Shown here: piece after piece, positions 11,633 through 23,815 of the stretch
Numbering within the stretch: position 1 is the first letter of the stretch
Layout of the letters: each line of letters begins with the position of its first letter
From: Zygnema cylindricum
Taxonomy: Eukaryota > Streptophyta > Zygnematophyceae > Zygnematales > Zygnemataceae
Direction of reading: 5' to 3'
DNA: 64,000 bases
Assembly (NCBI GenBank): GCA_037447655.1
Contig: JBBHKE010002698.1
Coordinates: 360,782-424,781, forward strand
The notes under the pieces: generated by a model
The model's database searches: none
Told to the model about the DNA's origin: nothing
What the model saw: the letters and a program-made list of their open reading frames with translations, nothing else
Made by a program: the position numbers and the translations under genes

Positions 11633-13121
11633 CCAAATAGGTGTCTCCTTCACTGTTTTGATTCACTAAATTACGAGTTTCGGCCCGGATTTTTTTTTGC
11701 GGTTTTACTATTTTTAACTCTTCGTTTCAAAATCATGCATTCTTATTGACACCATTGATATAAAAATTTATGATTAATAATTTAGTTGAAATTACCTTGT
11801 AAGATTTGTTTGTGCAAAACCTAAAACTATTATTTTATGACAAACCAAGGTCCTTGCGTTTCCTTTCATTCCTCTAAAACACACATAATGAAAGCTAAAT
11901 TGACCTTTTAGACAAATATCACTGATTCCATTCATCTACTTTTCATCCCAAAGCAACAATGGTATGTTTTATATGTTAACAAATGGTAATTTTGATGTCC
12001 AATTTTTCAAGACTGGGTAGTTTATAGATACTTGTTTCAGTTCGGATAGCAATAAACTGCGCGAAAATGGGTCATTGGCAATATGCATTAACTCGAAAAT
12101 TGGGGCAATTTGGCGGACCCCTAACGGTAATTTGATTGACTTTAAAGGTTTTGAATGGATCTTGCTCAGCGAAGATAAATTGTTGTCCAAATAGCATTTG
12201 GATGATAATCACATTATTTGAAATAACCATCTAGGGAATTCATTGGGTGATGGTAGAGTTCACATAGCCCGGTCACTACTAGAGTCCACCTATATAACTG
12301 TATTATATATCACTTAAATGATCATTTTGGTCTATACAATCATTTCATTTTGTAATTGTTGTTGAAGATAGGGGTCTGGCATATGATATCCTGGTGTACC
12401 ATGCCTTATTGAGATGTTTTTGATAAATGTCTTATAAAACGTGGTCGACAATTGGGATCTTTCTGACTTGACTGGTAGCAAGGGTTGGCAGATCAATCCA
12501 AGGAGGTGAATCTCATTTGTAGATTTTAACATGTCCCACTTCTAGGTGCAATTTTTTTTGGGAAAGACATTTTTAAACCTCCTTGACATGTAATTTGCTT
12601 GCTACAAGGCCAAGTTGCTGCCTATATCGGTAGCTCAAACAACAATAATTGGCTCTAATGCTTCAAACTATTGCATTTGTAACAACTAAACGTAACCTAG
12701 CAATTCTATTGTCGTATTAAAAAATTGTTGCAGTGTGCCAACTTAAGCATTGATGTATACTCAAATCACATCAACCTGAACTAACAAGACAAACGTTGTG
12801 CTTACCTATAATCTACAAGACAAACATTGTGCTTACCTATAATCTACATTGCAGCCTGGTTTAGTTTTGAACTTTAAATTTTGAGTATGCGTCTCACTGT
12901 TGTTGTCGGTGAAACAGATAAATCCTTATTGTCTTACATCATAATTTCCGAGATATAGTAAAACTGCAAAACCTTCATTCCGCGACATTGCGAGTTGAAC
13001 CACTGATAAACTTTGTTTTTGCTGATGTGAATTTTTAATATTATATACGTTTGTACCTGCCTTCTACTTATCTTCCTTTTTTGCTTTTGGTGTTGAACCG
13101 TCAACAAATGTCATCCATCAG
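11633..13121 (+). other. Long intron or intergenic stretch before the first L-type lectin exon
   Basis: AT-rich with no recognisable domain. It ends in a pyrimidine-rich stretch and TCATCCATCAG, a string conserved immediately before the other L-type lectin exons and therefore taken as the acceptor. A short direct repeat (AGACAAACGTTGTGCTTACC and a near copy) lies near 12787-12840. Confidence 0.45.
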
Positions 13122-13847
13122 GTTACGCAACATTCACATTTACGCAATTTGATGAACCCCGGGGTGCTTAACTTTTCTGGATCATCTCAACTGAATTCCT
13201 CTAGAATTCAGCTTACACTGGCTACTACTGGTCAAGGAGGTCAAGCATTTTACAAGAGCTCTGTCCCTCTTCTACGCGATAATGACATTAATGGGTGTCA
13301 AGCAGCTTCATTTAATCTGCAGTTCTCTTTTATTATCTACAGCAACAATTGGTGCAATGGCGATAGCTTTGCCTTCAACATTTTTGGTTCAAACACAGAC
13401 TTCTCCAAACTGGATGGCAGGGTGAAACATTCATTTTGCAGTATATAAATCTGCTAGTTGTGGGTAGTGTAAGCATAGTTTTTGACACTTATGTCAACTA
13501 CTACGATCCTCTAGGGAGATACGTGGGCATAAATGAAAAATTTGTTTTACAGCCAGTAATATACAACTTGACAACCATTTTAGATGATTTCAGTCAGTCC
13601 ACCAAGTATGGATGGGCGGATTATGATAGTACACGTCCGATTTTGCGAGTATACCACAGCAATAAGAACTCCAAGCTAGCAACGCCATTACTTACTAACA
13701 GCAAATTCCTTTGCGAGTTGTTGAGGCCATTTGCCTGTGCCGCATGCCAAACTGTTACTAAGGCATACGTTGGAATGTCGGCTAGTATTGGCGGCTGTGG
13801 CGACACTCACGAGATTCGCAGCTGGAAATTCGATAGCGGTTTCCCAG
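13122..13847 (+). pseudogene. L-type (legume-like) lectin exon A, two compensating frameshifts
   Basis: 726 bp between a CATCCATCAG acceptor and a CAG/GTATTC donor, the same length as the intact copies at 31345-32070 and 32994-33719. It shows ATFTFTQF, SFNLQFSF, GDSFAFNIFGSN, then VVGSVSIVFDTYVNYYDPLGRYVGI, the Cys-rich CELLRPFACAACQT, and HEIRSWKF near the end. The segment from about 13165 to 13425 reads in a different frame from both ends, so two indels of opposite sign have occurred; the second removes the GG loop expected in the binding site. Start and end are both phase 1. A glycan-binding extracellular module in ancestry, now likely non-functional. Confidence 0.75.
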
Positions 13848-14036
13848 GTATTCTGTTAAAGCCTTATCGAAGAATAATGATAGTGAATTCTTGAACCTAT
13901 TTTTTTGTTAAATGTTAGTATATGTAACAGATTTCATCAAAGCTTAAACACTAGGTGTATATTTTTTTGAAGACCTCTACATGCAAACGGAAATTGGGAT
14001 TACCCAGTTTTGAGTTTTTTTTGTCTTTGGTTCAAG
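13848..14036 (+). other. Probable intron
   Basis: GTATTC donor to a T-rich TTTGTCTTTGGTTCAAG acceptor. Confidence 0.5.
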
Positions 14037-14160
14037 CTTTTCTTCCGCCTCCGCCTCGAAACTCTCCATCACCACCTCGTCATCCTCCTCCATCTCCCCC
14101 TAAAAGGCCCACACATTGTCCCCCAAGACCACCCACTCCCACCCTATCTGCACCATCCGG
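14037..14160 (+). other. Ser/Pro-rich linker exon (hydroxyproline-rich type)
   Basis: Read in phase 1, in frame with lectin exon A across the intron, it encodes AFLPPPPRNSPSPPRHPPPS followed by more Pro with Lys/Arg/His, Thr and one Cys. Such SPP/PPP runs are typical of extensin- or pherophorin-like linkers in walls and matrix of green algae and plants. Its place between two lectin exons suggests a rigid spacer. The 3' boundary is unclear (ATG/GTTGTC near 14163 is a weak donor). Confidence 0.5.
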
Positions 14161-14701
14161 ATGGTTGTCATTTTTTTGCCTTGCCTTAATGCATACTAAG
14201 TTTATAAGGCTTTTGTACGGTATTGATTGTGATGTTGTCACCGTCATGTTTTCTATAATTCAGAGTGACCTGTGCCAAAAAATTTCACTCAACTTCAAAA
14301 ACGTCTTAGTCTCATTTATTTTTGAACCCCTCTAAAATTTAGGGTGTGCGTCTCACGCGTATGGATAAGAAACGGGATCTTGTTTATAAATTGAGTGCTT
14401 AGATTGTCTTACGTTTTATATGATGAGATTGAGAAGAGAACATAAAACTCCAAATAAAGCTCCAAATAAAGCTCGAATACTTATATACTGTTTTGTTTTC
14501 TTTTTTTGCCTCTACTGGTAAGTCAAACAAACTGTACTTGCTATTGTATAGACAGGTGCACCTGTGGTCATGAAATAATTGGATTTCGAATCGAGCATGT
14601 AATGGGTAATATGGATGTAAAATACCATGTATGTTTGTGACTAACTTGTATTAATCCACTTTTCTTACTTTGGTATTGTATGGTCAAATGTCATTCATCA
14701 C
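14161..14701 (+). other. Intron-like DNA before lectin exon B
   Basis: No domain seen. It ends CATTCATCAC where the other copies have CATCAG, so the acceptor dinucleotide at 14700-14701 appears mutated from AG to AC. Confidence 0.5.
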
Positions 14702-15388
14702 ATGACACGAAATTCACTTTTACAAAATTTAATCATCCGACAAAGCTTATCCTTTATGGATCATCTCGACTTGCTTCCTCCCAAATTCAAATGACAAATG
14801 ATTATTGGCAAGGTGGACGAGTATTGTTCACGAATTCAGTCCCTCTTCTCCGAAAGAATAGCACTAATGGGTGCGAAGCTGCTTCATTTAATGTACAATT
14901 CTCTTTCCCCATTTTCAATGACATCAAACCGTGCCATGGCGATGGATTTGCCTTCACCTTTCTTTGCTCAAACATAAACTTTTCCAAATTGGGAGGGTAT
15001 GGTGATTCTATGGCACTGGCGTATCCAGACTAACGTGTTGTGGGTAGTGTTAGCATTCTTTTTGACACTTATGGCAATGGGTATGATCCTAAGGAAAGAT
15101 ATGTGGGCATCCGTGAAAACTTTGCTTTACAGCTAGTAACATACAATAGCACAACTATTTTGGATGATTTCAGTCCGTCCACCAAGTATGCATGGGTGGA
15201 TTACGATGGTGCACGCCAAATTTTGCAAGTGTACCTCAACACTGAGAATGCTAAGCCAACGACGCCTTTGCTTACATACAACAAATCCCTTTGCGAGTTG
15301 TCGAGGCCATTTGCCTGTGCCGCATGCTAACCAGTTACTAGAGCATACGTTGGATTGGAATTGGAACTAGTTGTTGTGTTGACACTCA
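14702..15388 (+). pseudogene. L-type lectin exon B, 5' part, split by a retrotransposon
   Basis: Encodes KFTFTKFNHPTKLILYGSSR, SFNVQFSF, CHGDGFAFTFLCSN, SKLGGYGDSMALAY, then SVSILFDTYGNGYDPKERYVGI and CELSRPFACAAC. In-frame TAA codons occur at 15031-15033 and 15328-15330, and a 1-bp loss follows. The exon stops at 15388, where a copia element begins, and resumes at 23816. The two parts, counting the ACTCA duplication once, sum to 725 bp against 726 bp in intact copies. An ATG at 14680 (MVKCHSSH) opens the frame upstream but is probably intronic by comparison with paralogues. Confidence 0.85.
15384..15388. repeat. Target-site duplication, left copy (ACTCA)
   Basis: ACTCA immediately before the LTR TG. 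The identical right copy is at 23811-23815, directly after the LTR CA. Confidence 0.9.
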
Positions 15389-16378
15389 TGTTTAAATTAG
15401 AAGGCTTTCTTATGTATTTACTAGGTTTTAAAAAAAATCTAAGATAAGGAAGGAAAAAGTAGAGGTAGCGTGCTTCTAACTTCTCTCCCTAGCCCTTATA
15501 CTTGTCCTATTCACTAGAGGCTGAAGAAGAAGCTAGAGCCATGGCTGCCTATGCTTCACCTAGAGTTAGAAGGCAATCCTATGTTAAACTTACCAAAAAG
15601 GTTAACGGACCCAGGATTTGATCCAAGTACCTATAGTCCGTCCAAATAGCCCAACATCGTTACTATGTAGCCTAGCACCTTTATCGAAGTATATAGGGTA
15701 CGATAGCTAGTTAAAGATGTGGAAATAGGAATGTTCATTTAACTGACGAACGGACCACAATCACATAGACACTGTTAGACAGAATCACATCGAAAAGTAC
15801 TGCTTGTATTTTAACGACTATAAATTAAGGCTAATATCAATCGGACATCGGAAGAAGAAGCCGACATCGCGGAGTGGACGTTTTGGCGGTTTGCTATCAC
15901 AACCCTACTGGTTGAGACGTGGCAACCTGACATTAGATGGCGGCATCTTTGGACATACCATGGCAAATCCGGACATGGCAGGCGTCATCACCTTGGCCAT
16001 GTCGTACAATGGCTGTACAGAAAGTACTCCAGGCCAAGTACCTTTATGTACTGTACACAGAATTGATTGGCTCCGTACTTCAGTAGTAGTGGGTTAAGAG
16101 AGGGGTTTAGGACTCCGAAAATATAGGTAGCAACCTCTCTCCCAGAGCGCTTCAATATAAAAGGTCATCTTTGACCATTGATAATCGGGTGAGCAAATTC
16201 AGTGATTCTTTTTGCGTTTGACTCAGGGGAGTCTTGTCCTCACAAGGGTGAGAGTGGTCAGAATATTTGTGTGCCTGGGTGGCGCTTATTCAGCGGGAAA
16301 TTAGAAAGGGCAAATATTATCCTAGAGGCTTTACATAGGCTGCTCATTCTGTGGGTCAATGGAGACCACAGAATTTCA
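15389..16378 (+). repeat. LTR A of the three-LTR composite
   Basis: Begins TGTTTAAATTAGAAGG. 15803-16185 is identical by eye to 17867-18249 in LTR B, but both flanks diverge. After 16185 it switches to a different family 2 subtype, ending ...CACAGAATTTCA. A TATA box lies at 16156. Confidence 0.8.
16156..16164 (+). promoter_or_regulatory. LTR TATA box
   Basis: TATAAAAGG about 220 bp before the LTR end. Equivalent boxes occur in other family 2 LTRs (47337 TATAAAATA; 58767 TATAAAAGG), which places transcription start and R in the last 200 bp. Confidence 0.6.
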
Positions 16379-17335
16379 AAAACCACGTTGAACGAGCCTA
16401 TAGAGGAAGGGGAAGAGCCTACGGAAGAGGAGGAAGTAGCGAAAGAAACCAAATCGTCGGACATTCCGATGACGAAATACGACGACGATCCCTCAACCTC
16501 GGACCAGAGAGACGCTCAAAGAGCTCGGAGAGACGCATGGAGGAAGAATATGGAGACGAACACGAGGTTTTGGCTTTTCCATCACCACCAAACCGTGATA
16601 GAGCTCTCGTGGCGGTACAAGGACCTCAAATTCCGACCGAGCGTGATGTGGTTATTCGAGAGGAACAACCAGATTGGTTTTTCCCGCCTACCGTCGGAGA
16701 TGAGGCCATGGATGGATTTTGACAAACAGTTGCCCATTACATCCCGGTCGAGGATTAACTCGACTATTGGCGTTATGGGGAGGCTCGGCCTATTGACTGG
16801 TGGTTGAACCCTGTCCCAGAAATTCTAGACATCCCTCCGGATGTCCCCGCCGCCCAACATGGCTGTAGATCGTATCATACAACCATGCGTCAAATGTCCC
16901 ATACATTAGGCATTTTCAGCCTAATAATGAGCGTTTCGCATAGATTGTATATCGATAGATTGGATTCGAAATAGATGTGCCAGAATTAATCCAACATTAT
17001 CACCCTTGGGACCCACGGTTATTTACCATTCTACGTCATGCAATTCTTTCCCCGGAGCTAAACGAATTTTCAGAGGCTGGAAGTGCGATTTTAGAACGCT
17101 TCTAAAATGTGCAAGTGAGGCGTACGTATATTTGGGAAATTCCGAGGGTCCCACATATCGATGAGCCCCCTCCACCACCGGAAGTAGAACGATTGAGGAA
17201 TAAATTTCAAAATCTCAATCGTCGTTTGGAGGCTCAAACATAGCGATGATAGCGCTTCGTCGCTTAATTTATAATCTAACTCAAGAGCTTGCTAGCATTA
17301 GACGACGTTGATGGGAGATGACCATGGTTTATTTC
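16379..17335 (+). pseudogene. Uncharacterised decayed ORF between LTRs A and B
   Basis: A coding-like stretch unlike gag-pol. One frame from 16351 reads an Arg/Gly-rich start (RGRGRAYGRGGSSERNQIVG), then RRSLNLGPERRSKSSERR, DWFFPPTVGDEAMDGF-stop, and LDYWRYGEARPIDWWLNPVP up to a stop near 16971. A shift near 16915 then gives DVPELIQHYHPWDPRLFTIL, EIPRVPHIDEPPPPPEVERL and a coil-like end near 17240. It has several stops and is richer in G+C than its surroundings. I do not recognise the family. It may be a gag-like protein of a non-autonomous element or a captured host transcript. Confidence 0.5.
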
Positions 17336-17452
17336 ACGACCTTCATTTAAAGGAGAGGTATCACAATTTAGCCCTCAACCTACATTGAGTGCCACAATGT
17401 TTTGTTTGTTTTTTATTTATTTTATCATACAAGTGTGAATTTAATAGTTTTT

Positions 17453-18438
17453 TGTTGAAATTAGAAGGCTTTTTTATGTATTTTCTAGGTTTCTAAAATA
17501 ATCTAAGATGAGGAAGGAAAAAGTAGAGGCAACCCGCTTGTAACTTCTCTCTCTAGTCCCCATACTTGTCGTAGTCATTGGAGGCTGAAGAAGAAGCTTG
17601 AGCCATGGCTGCCTATGCTTCTCCTAGAGTCAAAAGGCAGTCATTTGTTAAACTTACCAAAACGGTTAACGGACTTAGGATTTGATTTTGGTACGTACCC
17701 TCCGTCCAAATAGCCCAGCATCATTACCATGTAGCCTAGCACCTGTGTCGAAGTATATAGGGTACAATTGCTACTTAAAGATGTGCAAATAGGAAAGTTC
17801 ATTTTACTGACGAACGGACCACAATCACATAAATACAGTTAGACAGAATCACATCGAAAAGTACTCCTTGTATTTTAACGACTATAAATTAAGGCTAATA
17901 TCAATCGGACATCGGAAGAAGAAGCCGACATCGCGGAGTGGACGTTTTGGCGGTTTGCTATCACAACCCTACTGGTTGAGACGTGGCAACCTGACATTAG
18001 ATGGCGGCATCTTTGGACATACCATGGCAAATCCGGACATGGCAGGCGTCATCACCTTGGCCATGTCGTACAATGGCTGTACAGAAAGTACTCCAGGCCA
18101 AGTACCTTTATGTACTGTACACAGAATTGATTGGCTCCGTACTTCAGTAGTAGTGGGTTAAGAGAGGGGTTTAGGACTCCGAAAATATAGGTAGCAACCT
18201 CTCTCCCAGAGCGCTTCAATATAAAAGGTCATCTTTGACCATTGATAATATATTGCTATTCGAGGAATCTTTTTGTGGCAGACTAACGCGAGTCACCTCT
18301 ACCAAGGGGTTTAGTTTGGTCTGTCACTATTCTGTCAAATTGTTAGCAATACTCATACAAAGACTAAGGGTTGAGGTTATCGTAGAGGCTTCTAGTAAGT
18401 TGCCTACTGTGAGAACCAATGGAGGTCTCAAAGTTGCA
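17453..18438 (+). repeat. LTR B of the composite
   Basis: Begins TGTTGAAATTAGAAGG, ends ...CTCAAAGTTGCA. It functions as the 5' LTR of the gag-pol unit. It contains an antisense tRNA-like segment about 250 bp in, as in other family 2 LTRs. Confidence 0.85.
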
Positions 18439-21400
18439 CGTTATTGGCCCACTCTCTAGGGTGCCCATATTCAATGGGACAGGGTTCATCTACTAGGAGG
18501 GTATGATGATAGGAGCCCTATGTGAGAAAAGATTTTGGGGAATAGTGAATGGGCAAGTAAAGTGTCCATCCGATTTGCTATCTGTTTAGAGTTTGGAGGA
18601 AGCAGATTTGGTAGGAAACCAGATCCACCGTCGTCAGAGGACTCAGAAGACGGAGAAAGCATTCTGATGGATAAAGGGAAAAAGAAAGAGAAAACCACAC
18701 CTATAGCAACCGGATCTATTTTTATTTCTCCTATTTCGAGGAATGAGGAGAATGACATCGATACCTAAGACTAGAACAACATGGCGGCCAAGCATGTTGT
18801 CCTCTGTCATCTCACACAAGGAATCCCAAGTCCTTATTTGCATGTGGAAAAGGCATCTGATTTGTGGGATGCGCTTATAGAGATGTTCAGTAGCGGTAGT
18901 GTTCAAGAACAGAAACTAGCACATTAAAGGATCAAACGATACTTTCACAAAGGAGAGAAGATGCTCGATTTTTGCAATGAGCTGGCTATACTCTTCATGG
19001 AGTTAGAGTGTGACAGAATCGTAGATACCGAGAAGGCAAAGGTTCACTTCTTACTTATAAAACTACCTGATGAGTATGAGAACATTGTGAACTGGGTAAA
19101 TGATCTGTCGGACTCCACGTGGATATGGAATTCGGTTGTCGGTATGATCCTCGTCCGATAGAATACAATTGAAATCCGCAGGGGAGTTAAGAGTGGACAA
19201 GCCCTTGCGGCCGGAGCAAGTTGGAGAAACAAAGATTCACGGAAACCCCTTGGAAGTCATGGAGGGGAAGACCAAAAAAATCAATCCGATGAGTCCGGAA
19301 CAAGGGGACTAAAGGGGCTTTGTCATTTTTGCAAGAAACCCGGGCATTTTATGGCGGAATGTACCAAATTGACCGAGCTTCGGATAAAGGAGGGCCAGAC
19401 CAAGGGTCAGCCACGAGGGAAGAAAAAGGCACTTGTCACACAGGTACTCGAGGAGGAATCCAATAAGGAGGACGACAAACATCTTTTGGATGTGGAATTG
19501 GAGGCAAAGACAGAAGTCGAAATTCCACGGAAGTAAAAATGTGCTTTTGGTGGACTGAAAGGTGAAAGAGGTTGGATTGTGGATTCAGATGCCTCCCTGC
19601 ACATGTGCAAGGATAAACATCTGTTCATTAAGCTGAGAAAGATCCCTACAGTAGAGATTGAATATTAGGATCGGAGGGTAGTTACCACTACCTATGCAGG
19701 ATCGGTAGATGTGAAAGTCATAATAGAGGGAAAAACATCAATAGGTACGTTCTTTGATGTATTGATTATTCTGGAGTTAAACAAAAACCTTATCATTACA
19801 TATGTATTAGATGATAAAGGATTTAAAACTAGCACCACAAATGGAGTTTTTATGGCTAGCTTTGAGGAAGATGTATATTTCACTGCTGAGAAAGGTAGCC
19901 AAGGAATGTTTCGGCTTTCTTTAAGTTATGAAAAACTCAAACTTTACTATGCTGGTGTCAATGATATTATGTTGTGGCATAATTGACTTGGGCATGTGAA
20001 TATAGAAAAGCTAAAACGTATGAAAAAGATGGGAGAAGTTGAAGGGATACATTTTTTTGAAATTGAGAATCTAAGTGATTGCAGTGGGTGTGCTCAGGGT
20101 AAAGCACACAGATTACCATTTCCAAAGGAAACAACTTATAAAGGAGAAAAAGTTCTTCATTTGGTACACACGGAAATTTGGGGACCAGCAAGAGTGCCAT
20201 CACCCGGAGGAAAAAGATTTATGCTAACCATTACCGATGATTGGTCTTTGTACTCCCGCGTATACTTTCTGAAAAACAAATATGAAACTCCAAATTATTT
20301 CAAACAATATAAAGCGTGGGTGGAGAAGCTTCACGAGACCTCAATAAAGAGAGTAAAAAGTGACAATGGAGGGGAATATACCTCAAATCAGTTTGAAGAG
20401 TTATTAAGAGAGGATGGTGTGCAACATCAAAAGATAGTTCCGGAAACCTTGGAACAGAATGGTGTTGCCGAGAGATTCAATAGGACACTGAATCATAGTG
20501 ATCGAAGTATGTTGTGAGATAAAATGATAGGAAAAAGATTTTGGGCCGAAGCTATGAATCGTGCTAATTATTTGAGAAATATAGTACTTACATCGCTGGT
20601 GTAAGACCAAACTCCATATGAGAGATGGACCAGCCGAAAACCAAATCTATCTCACTTAAAGGTTTTCGGTAGTAAAGTCATCAGTTTAGATACATACAGA
20701 TCTAATTGGAAACTAGATCCTAAAGGGAAACCTGGATATTTGCTAGGATGTGATGAGGATGTAAATTGGTATAGAATGTATGATCAAAGAAGAGAAGATA
20801 TAATTATAGTAAAGCACTTGGTAGCTATGGATGAAGGGAAGCCGGTAGATCCTTTCAAATCCTCAAAGATAGTCAGAATCAGATTTGAGTCAGACAATTC
20901 TGATGACTTTCACCTTCCTAACTATCCGGGTCTCCAAGAAGATGATACTCTTGTAGTGTCGGACAATATCCTTACAAGCTCAAAACAGACCGAGAAAGAC
21001 TTGGAAATACCGGTGACACCTATACTAGAAGCGGAAAACATGGTGGAAACTGACATGGATCCGAGGGACAGGGGAGAAGCCGTGGTGATTCGAAAAGAAT
21101 CCACGGGAACCATCTATTCCGACCGCAAATTTTGAGTGAGGAAGAAGAAGCAGCAAAAGACTTTAAGAGAAACAAGTTAACAACAAGGTAGCTAAACTTT
21201 CTCACCCGGATAAACCTTAAATATAAAGAGAGGCAATGAACTGCCCGGAGAGAAACCAATCGAACACACCCTTCAATGAAGAGATGGCTTCAATCATGGC
21301 GGCTGATACATAGGAGTTGGTGGACTGTCCACCTGATCGCAAACCAATCAGATGTAAGTGGGTTTTCAAATTAAAAATGAATCCTGACAATACTATTAAG

Positions 21401-22800
21401 AGGTATAAGGCCCGGTTAGTGGCGAAAGGTTTTACTCAGAAAGAGGGAATAGACTACGAAGAATTTTTTTCTCCAGTCGTCAGATTTCCCTCAGTCCGGA
21501 TATTTCTCAGTCTGGTAGCTGTAGAAGACATGGAAGTACACAAGATGGACATCAAAACTGCCTTCTTGCATGGAGAACTATAGGAGGAGATCATCATGCG
21601 ACAGCCGGAAGGATTCGTGTAACAAGGAGAAGAAAGTAAGGTATGTCCGCTGATCAAATCTCTCAACGGTTTGAAACAAGCGCCCAAACAGTGGAACAAG
21701 AAACTTGATGAGTTCCTAACTAGTATAGGATACATTCAGATCAGTTCAGATCATTAAATTTATGTTTTTGAAGATAAGAAAGGTGTCATCTTTATTGCAA
21801 TTTACGTTGATGATTTGCTTGTTCTGAGTAAGTCAATGGAGAAAATCAGCAATCCTAAAACAGATTTGAAGGGGAGATTTGAGATGAATGACATGGGGGA
21901 AGCAATATATATTTTGGGAATATAAGTAGAGAGAGATAGAGAAAAGAGAATAATTAGACTAACTCAGAAAGAGGCAATTGGAAATATGTAGGAAAACTTT
22001 CAGATAGATAAACCCAACAGTTGTACAACTCCCATGGATCTAAAAAAGAGAAGTGAGGGGAGTGGGGAAGGAGACATCCTAATTCTAGATGATGAACTAG
22101 GTCCAGAATAGAGGAAGTTCATGCACACTATCCTATACAAACTGGTAGTGGGCAGTCTGATTTATTTCATGAATTGTACAAGACCGAATTTGGCAGCAAC
22201 TGTAGGAGTGCTAAGTAGGAGTCTGAATGCTCCTACCAAAAGGGATTGGGAAGCTAATAAGAGCGTCTTGAGATATCTTTGAGGAACTAGGGATCTATGG
22301 TTGTATCTCGGTGGGGAAAATACTTACATCACCACTTGGAGTGATGCCAACTATGGGGATACTCCGATGCGAAGATGTACATCTAGATATGTGTTGTATG
22401 TGGTGAATGGTGCTTGTTGCTGGAGCAGTAAGCAGCAAAAGGTCACCACTCAGTCTGCCATGGAGGCTGAGTATATAGCATCTTGCTCTACTGTGAAGGA
22501 ATTAATGTGGGTCAAATCCTTACTTGGTGAATTAGGACATCTTAAGAGTGGAATTCATAAAATATTATGTGATAATCAAGCAGCAATTACAATTGCTGCT
22601 AATCCTAAACATCACTTTAAAGCAAAGCACATGGATATCAAACTTAGCTTTGTAAAGGAAAAGGTGGAGAACAAAATAATAAGTCTAGAATATAGACCAA
22701 ACAGTAATATGGTGGCAGACATGATGACAAAGCCAGTGCTTTCTCCTAAATAAATATTTTGCAGAGAGAAGTGTGGACTTAAATTTAAAAGTGACTAGAA
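18424..22800 (+). pseudogene. Family 2 copia gag-pol, decayed
   Basis: Gag begins at the LTR-PBS junction (GPLSRVPIFNGTGFIY) and is followed by a CCHC knuckle (CHFCKKPGHFMAEC, about 19323). Next are protease WIVDSDAS (about 19572, Asp in place of the Gly of D-S/T-G), GAG-pre-integrase, integrase (SDNGGEYTSNQF, NGVAERFNRT), RT (KWVFKLKMNPDN, MDIKTAFLHGEL, YVDDLLVLSKS) and RNase H (AMEAEYIASC, KHMDIKLSFVKEKV). At least a dozen stops or shifts are spread through it (for example near 20518, 21582, 21620, 21922, 21990, 22110). It gives the most complete domain map of family 2 together with 47543-51820. Confidence 0.9.
18439..18453 (+). promoter_or_regulatory. Degenerate half-tRNA primer-binding site
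   Basis: CGTTATTGGCCCACT, two or three changes from the family consensus GGTTATGGGCCCACC. The change ATG to ATT also removes the gag ATG that lies in this site. Confidence 0.7.
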
Positions 22801-22811
22801 AATAACGAGAG

Positions 22812-23810
22812 AGTTGAAATTAGAAGGCTTTCTTATGTATTTTCTAGGTTTTTTAAATATTCTAAGAGGAGGAAGGAAAAATCTTAGGCAACCTGCTTTT
22901 AATTTCTCTCTCTAGCCCCCATACTAGTCGTAGTCATTCGAGGCTGAAGAAGAAGCTAGAGCCATGATTGCCTATGCTTCTCTTAGAGTTAGAATGCAAT
23001 CCTATATTAAACTTACCAAAAAGGTTAACGGACACAAGATTTGATTGTAGTACCTACAGTCCGTCCAAATAGCCCATCATCGTTACCGTGTAGCCTAGCA
23101 TCTGTGTCAAAGTATATAGGGTACGATAGCTACTTAAAGATGTGCAAATAGGAAATTTCATTTAACTCACGAACAGACCACAATCACATAGACACAGCTA
23201 GACAAAATCACATCGAAAAGTATTGCTTGTATTTTAACTGCTATAAATTAAGGCCGATATTAATCAGACGACAGTGGAAGAAGCCGACATCGCGGAAAAG
23301 GACGTTTTGGCGGTTTGCGGTCACAGCCACACCGGGTGACACATGGCAACTTGACATTAGATGGCGGCATCTCCGGGAAATACCATGGCGAATCCGGACA
23401 TGGCACGCGTCGTCACCATGGCCATGTCATACAATAGCAGTATACAAAGTACTCCGACCGAAGTACCTTCCTATACTGTACACTGAATTGATTGGTTGCC
23501 TACTTCAGTAGTAGAGGGTTAAGAGAGGGGTTCATGACTTAGAAAATATAGGTAGCAGCCTCTCTCCCAGAGCGCTTCTGTATAAATGGTCATCTATGAC
23601 CATTGATAATTTACTACTCAGGGGAGAAAATTCATGGATTCTTTTTGTGGCAGACTCAGGGGAGTTAGCTCTACCAAAGGGTTCAGTTTGGTTAGTTTGT
23701 ATTGTGTCAGAGTGTCAACAATACTCATTCAAAGACTAAGGGTTGAGGTTTTCCTCGATGCTTTTGGTAAGTTGCCAACTATGAGTACCAATGGAGGTCT
23801 CACAGTTGCA
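22812..23810 (+). repeat. LTR C, 3' LTR of the composite
   Basis: Starts at AGTTGAAATTAG (TG mutated to AG) after a purine-rich stretch (GAAAATAACGAGAG). It ends CTCACAGTTGCA, followed by the ACTCA duplication. Confidence 0.88.
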
Positions 23811-23815
23811 ACTCA

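Larger units (their letters stand above)
15389..23810 (+). mobile_element. Family 2 copia composite with three LTRs, inserted in lectin exon B
   Basis: 8422 bp laid out as LTR (15389-16378), a non-gag-pol internal segment (16379-17452), LTR (17453-18438), gag-pol (18439-22811), LTR (22812-23810), bounded by ACTCA. The outer ends belong to one duplication, so either a tandem element inserted as a unit or recombination with a related non-autonomous element occurred afterwards. The coding part is heavily decayed. Confidence 0.88.

Noticed and set aside
15804-18161. Identical 97-codon ORFs at 15804-16097 and 17868-18161
   Set aside because: They lie wholly within LTRs, and diverged LTR copies do not keep them open. 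Their identity reflects the LTR conversion tract, not a gene.
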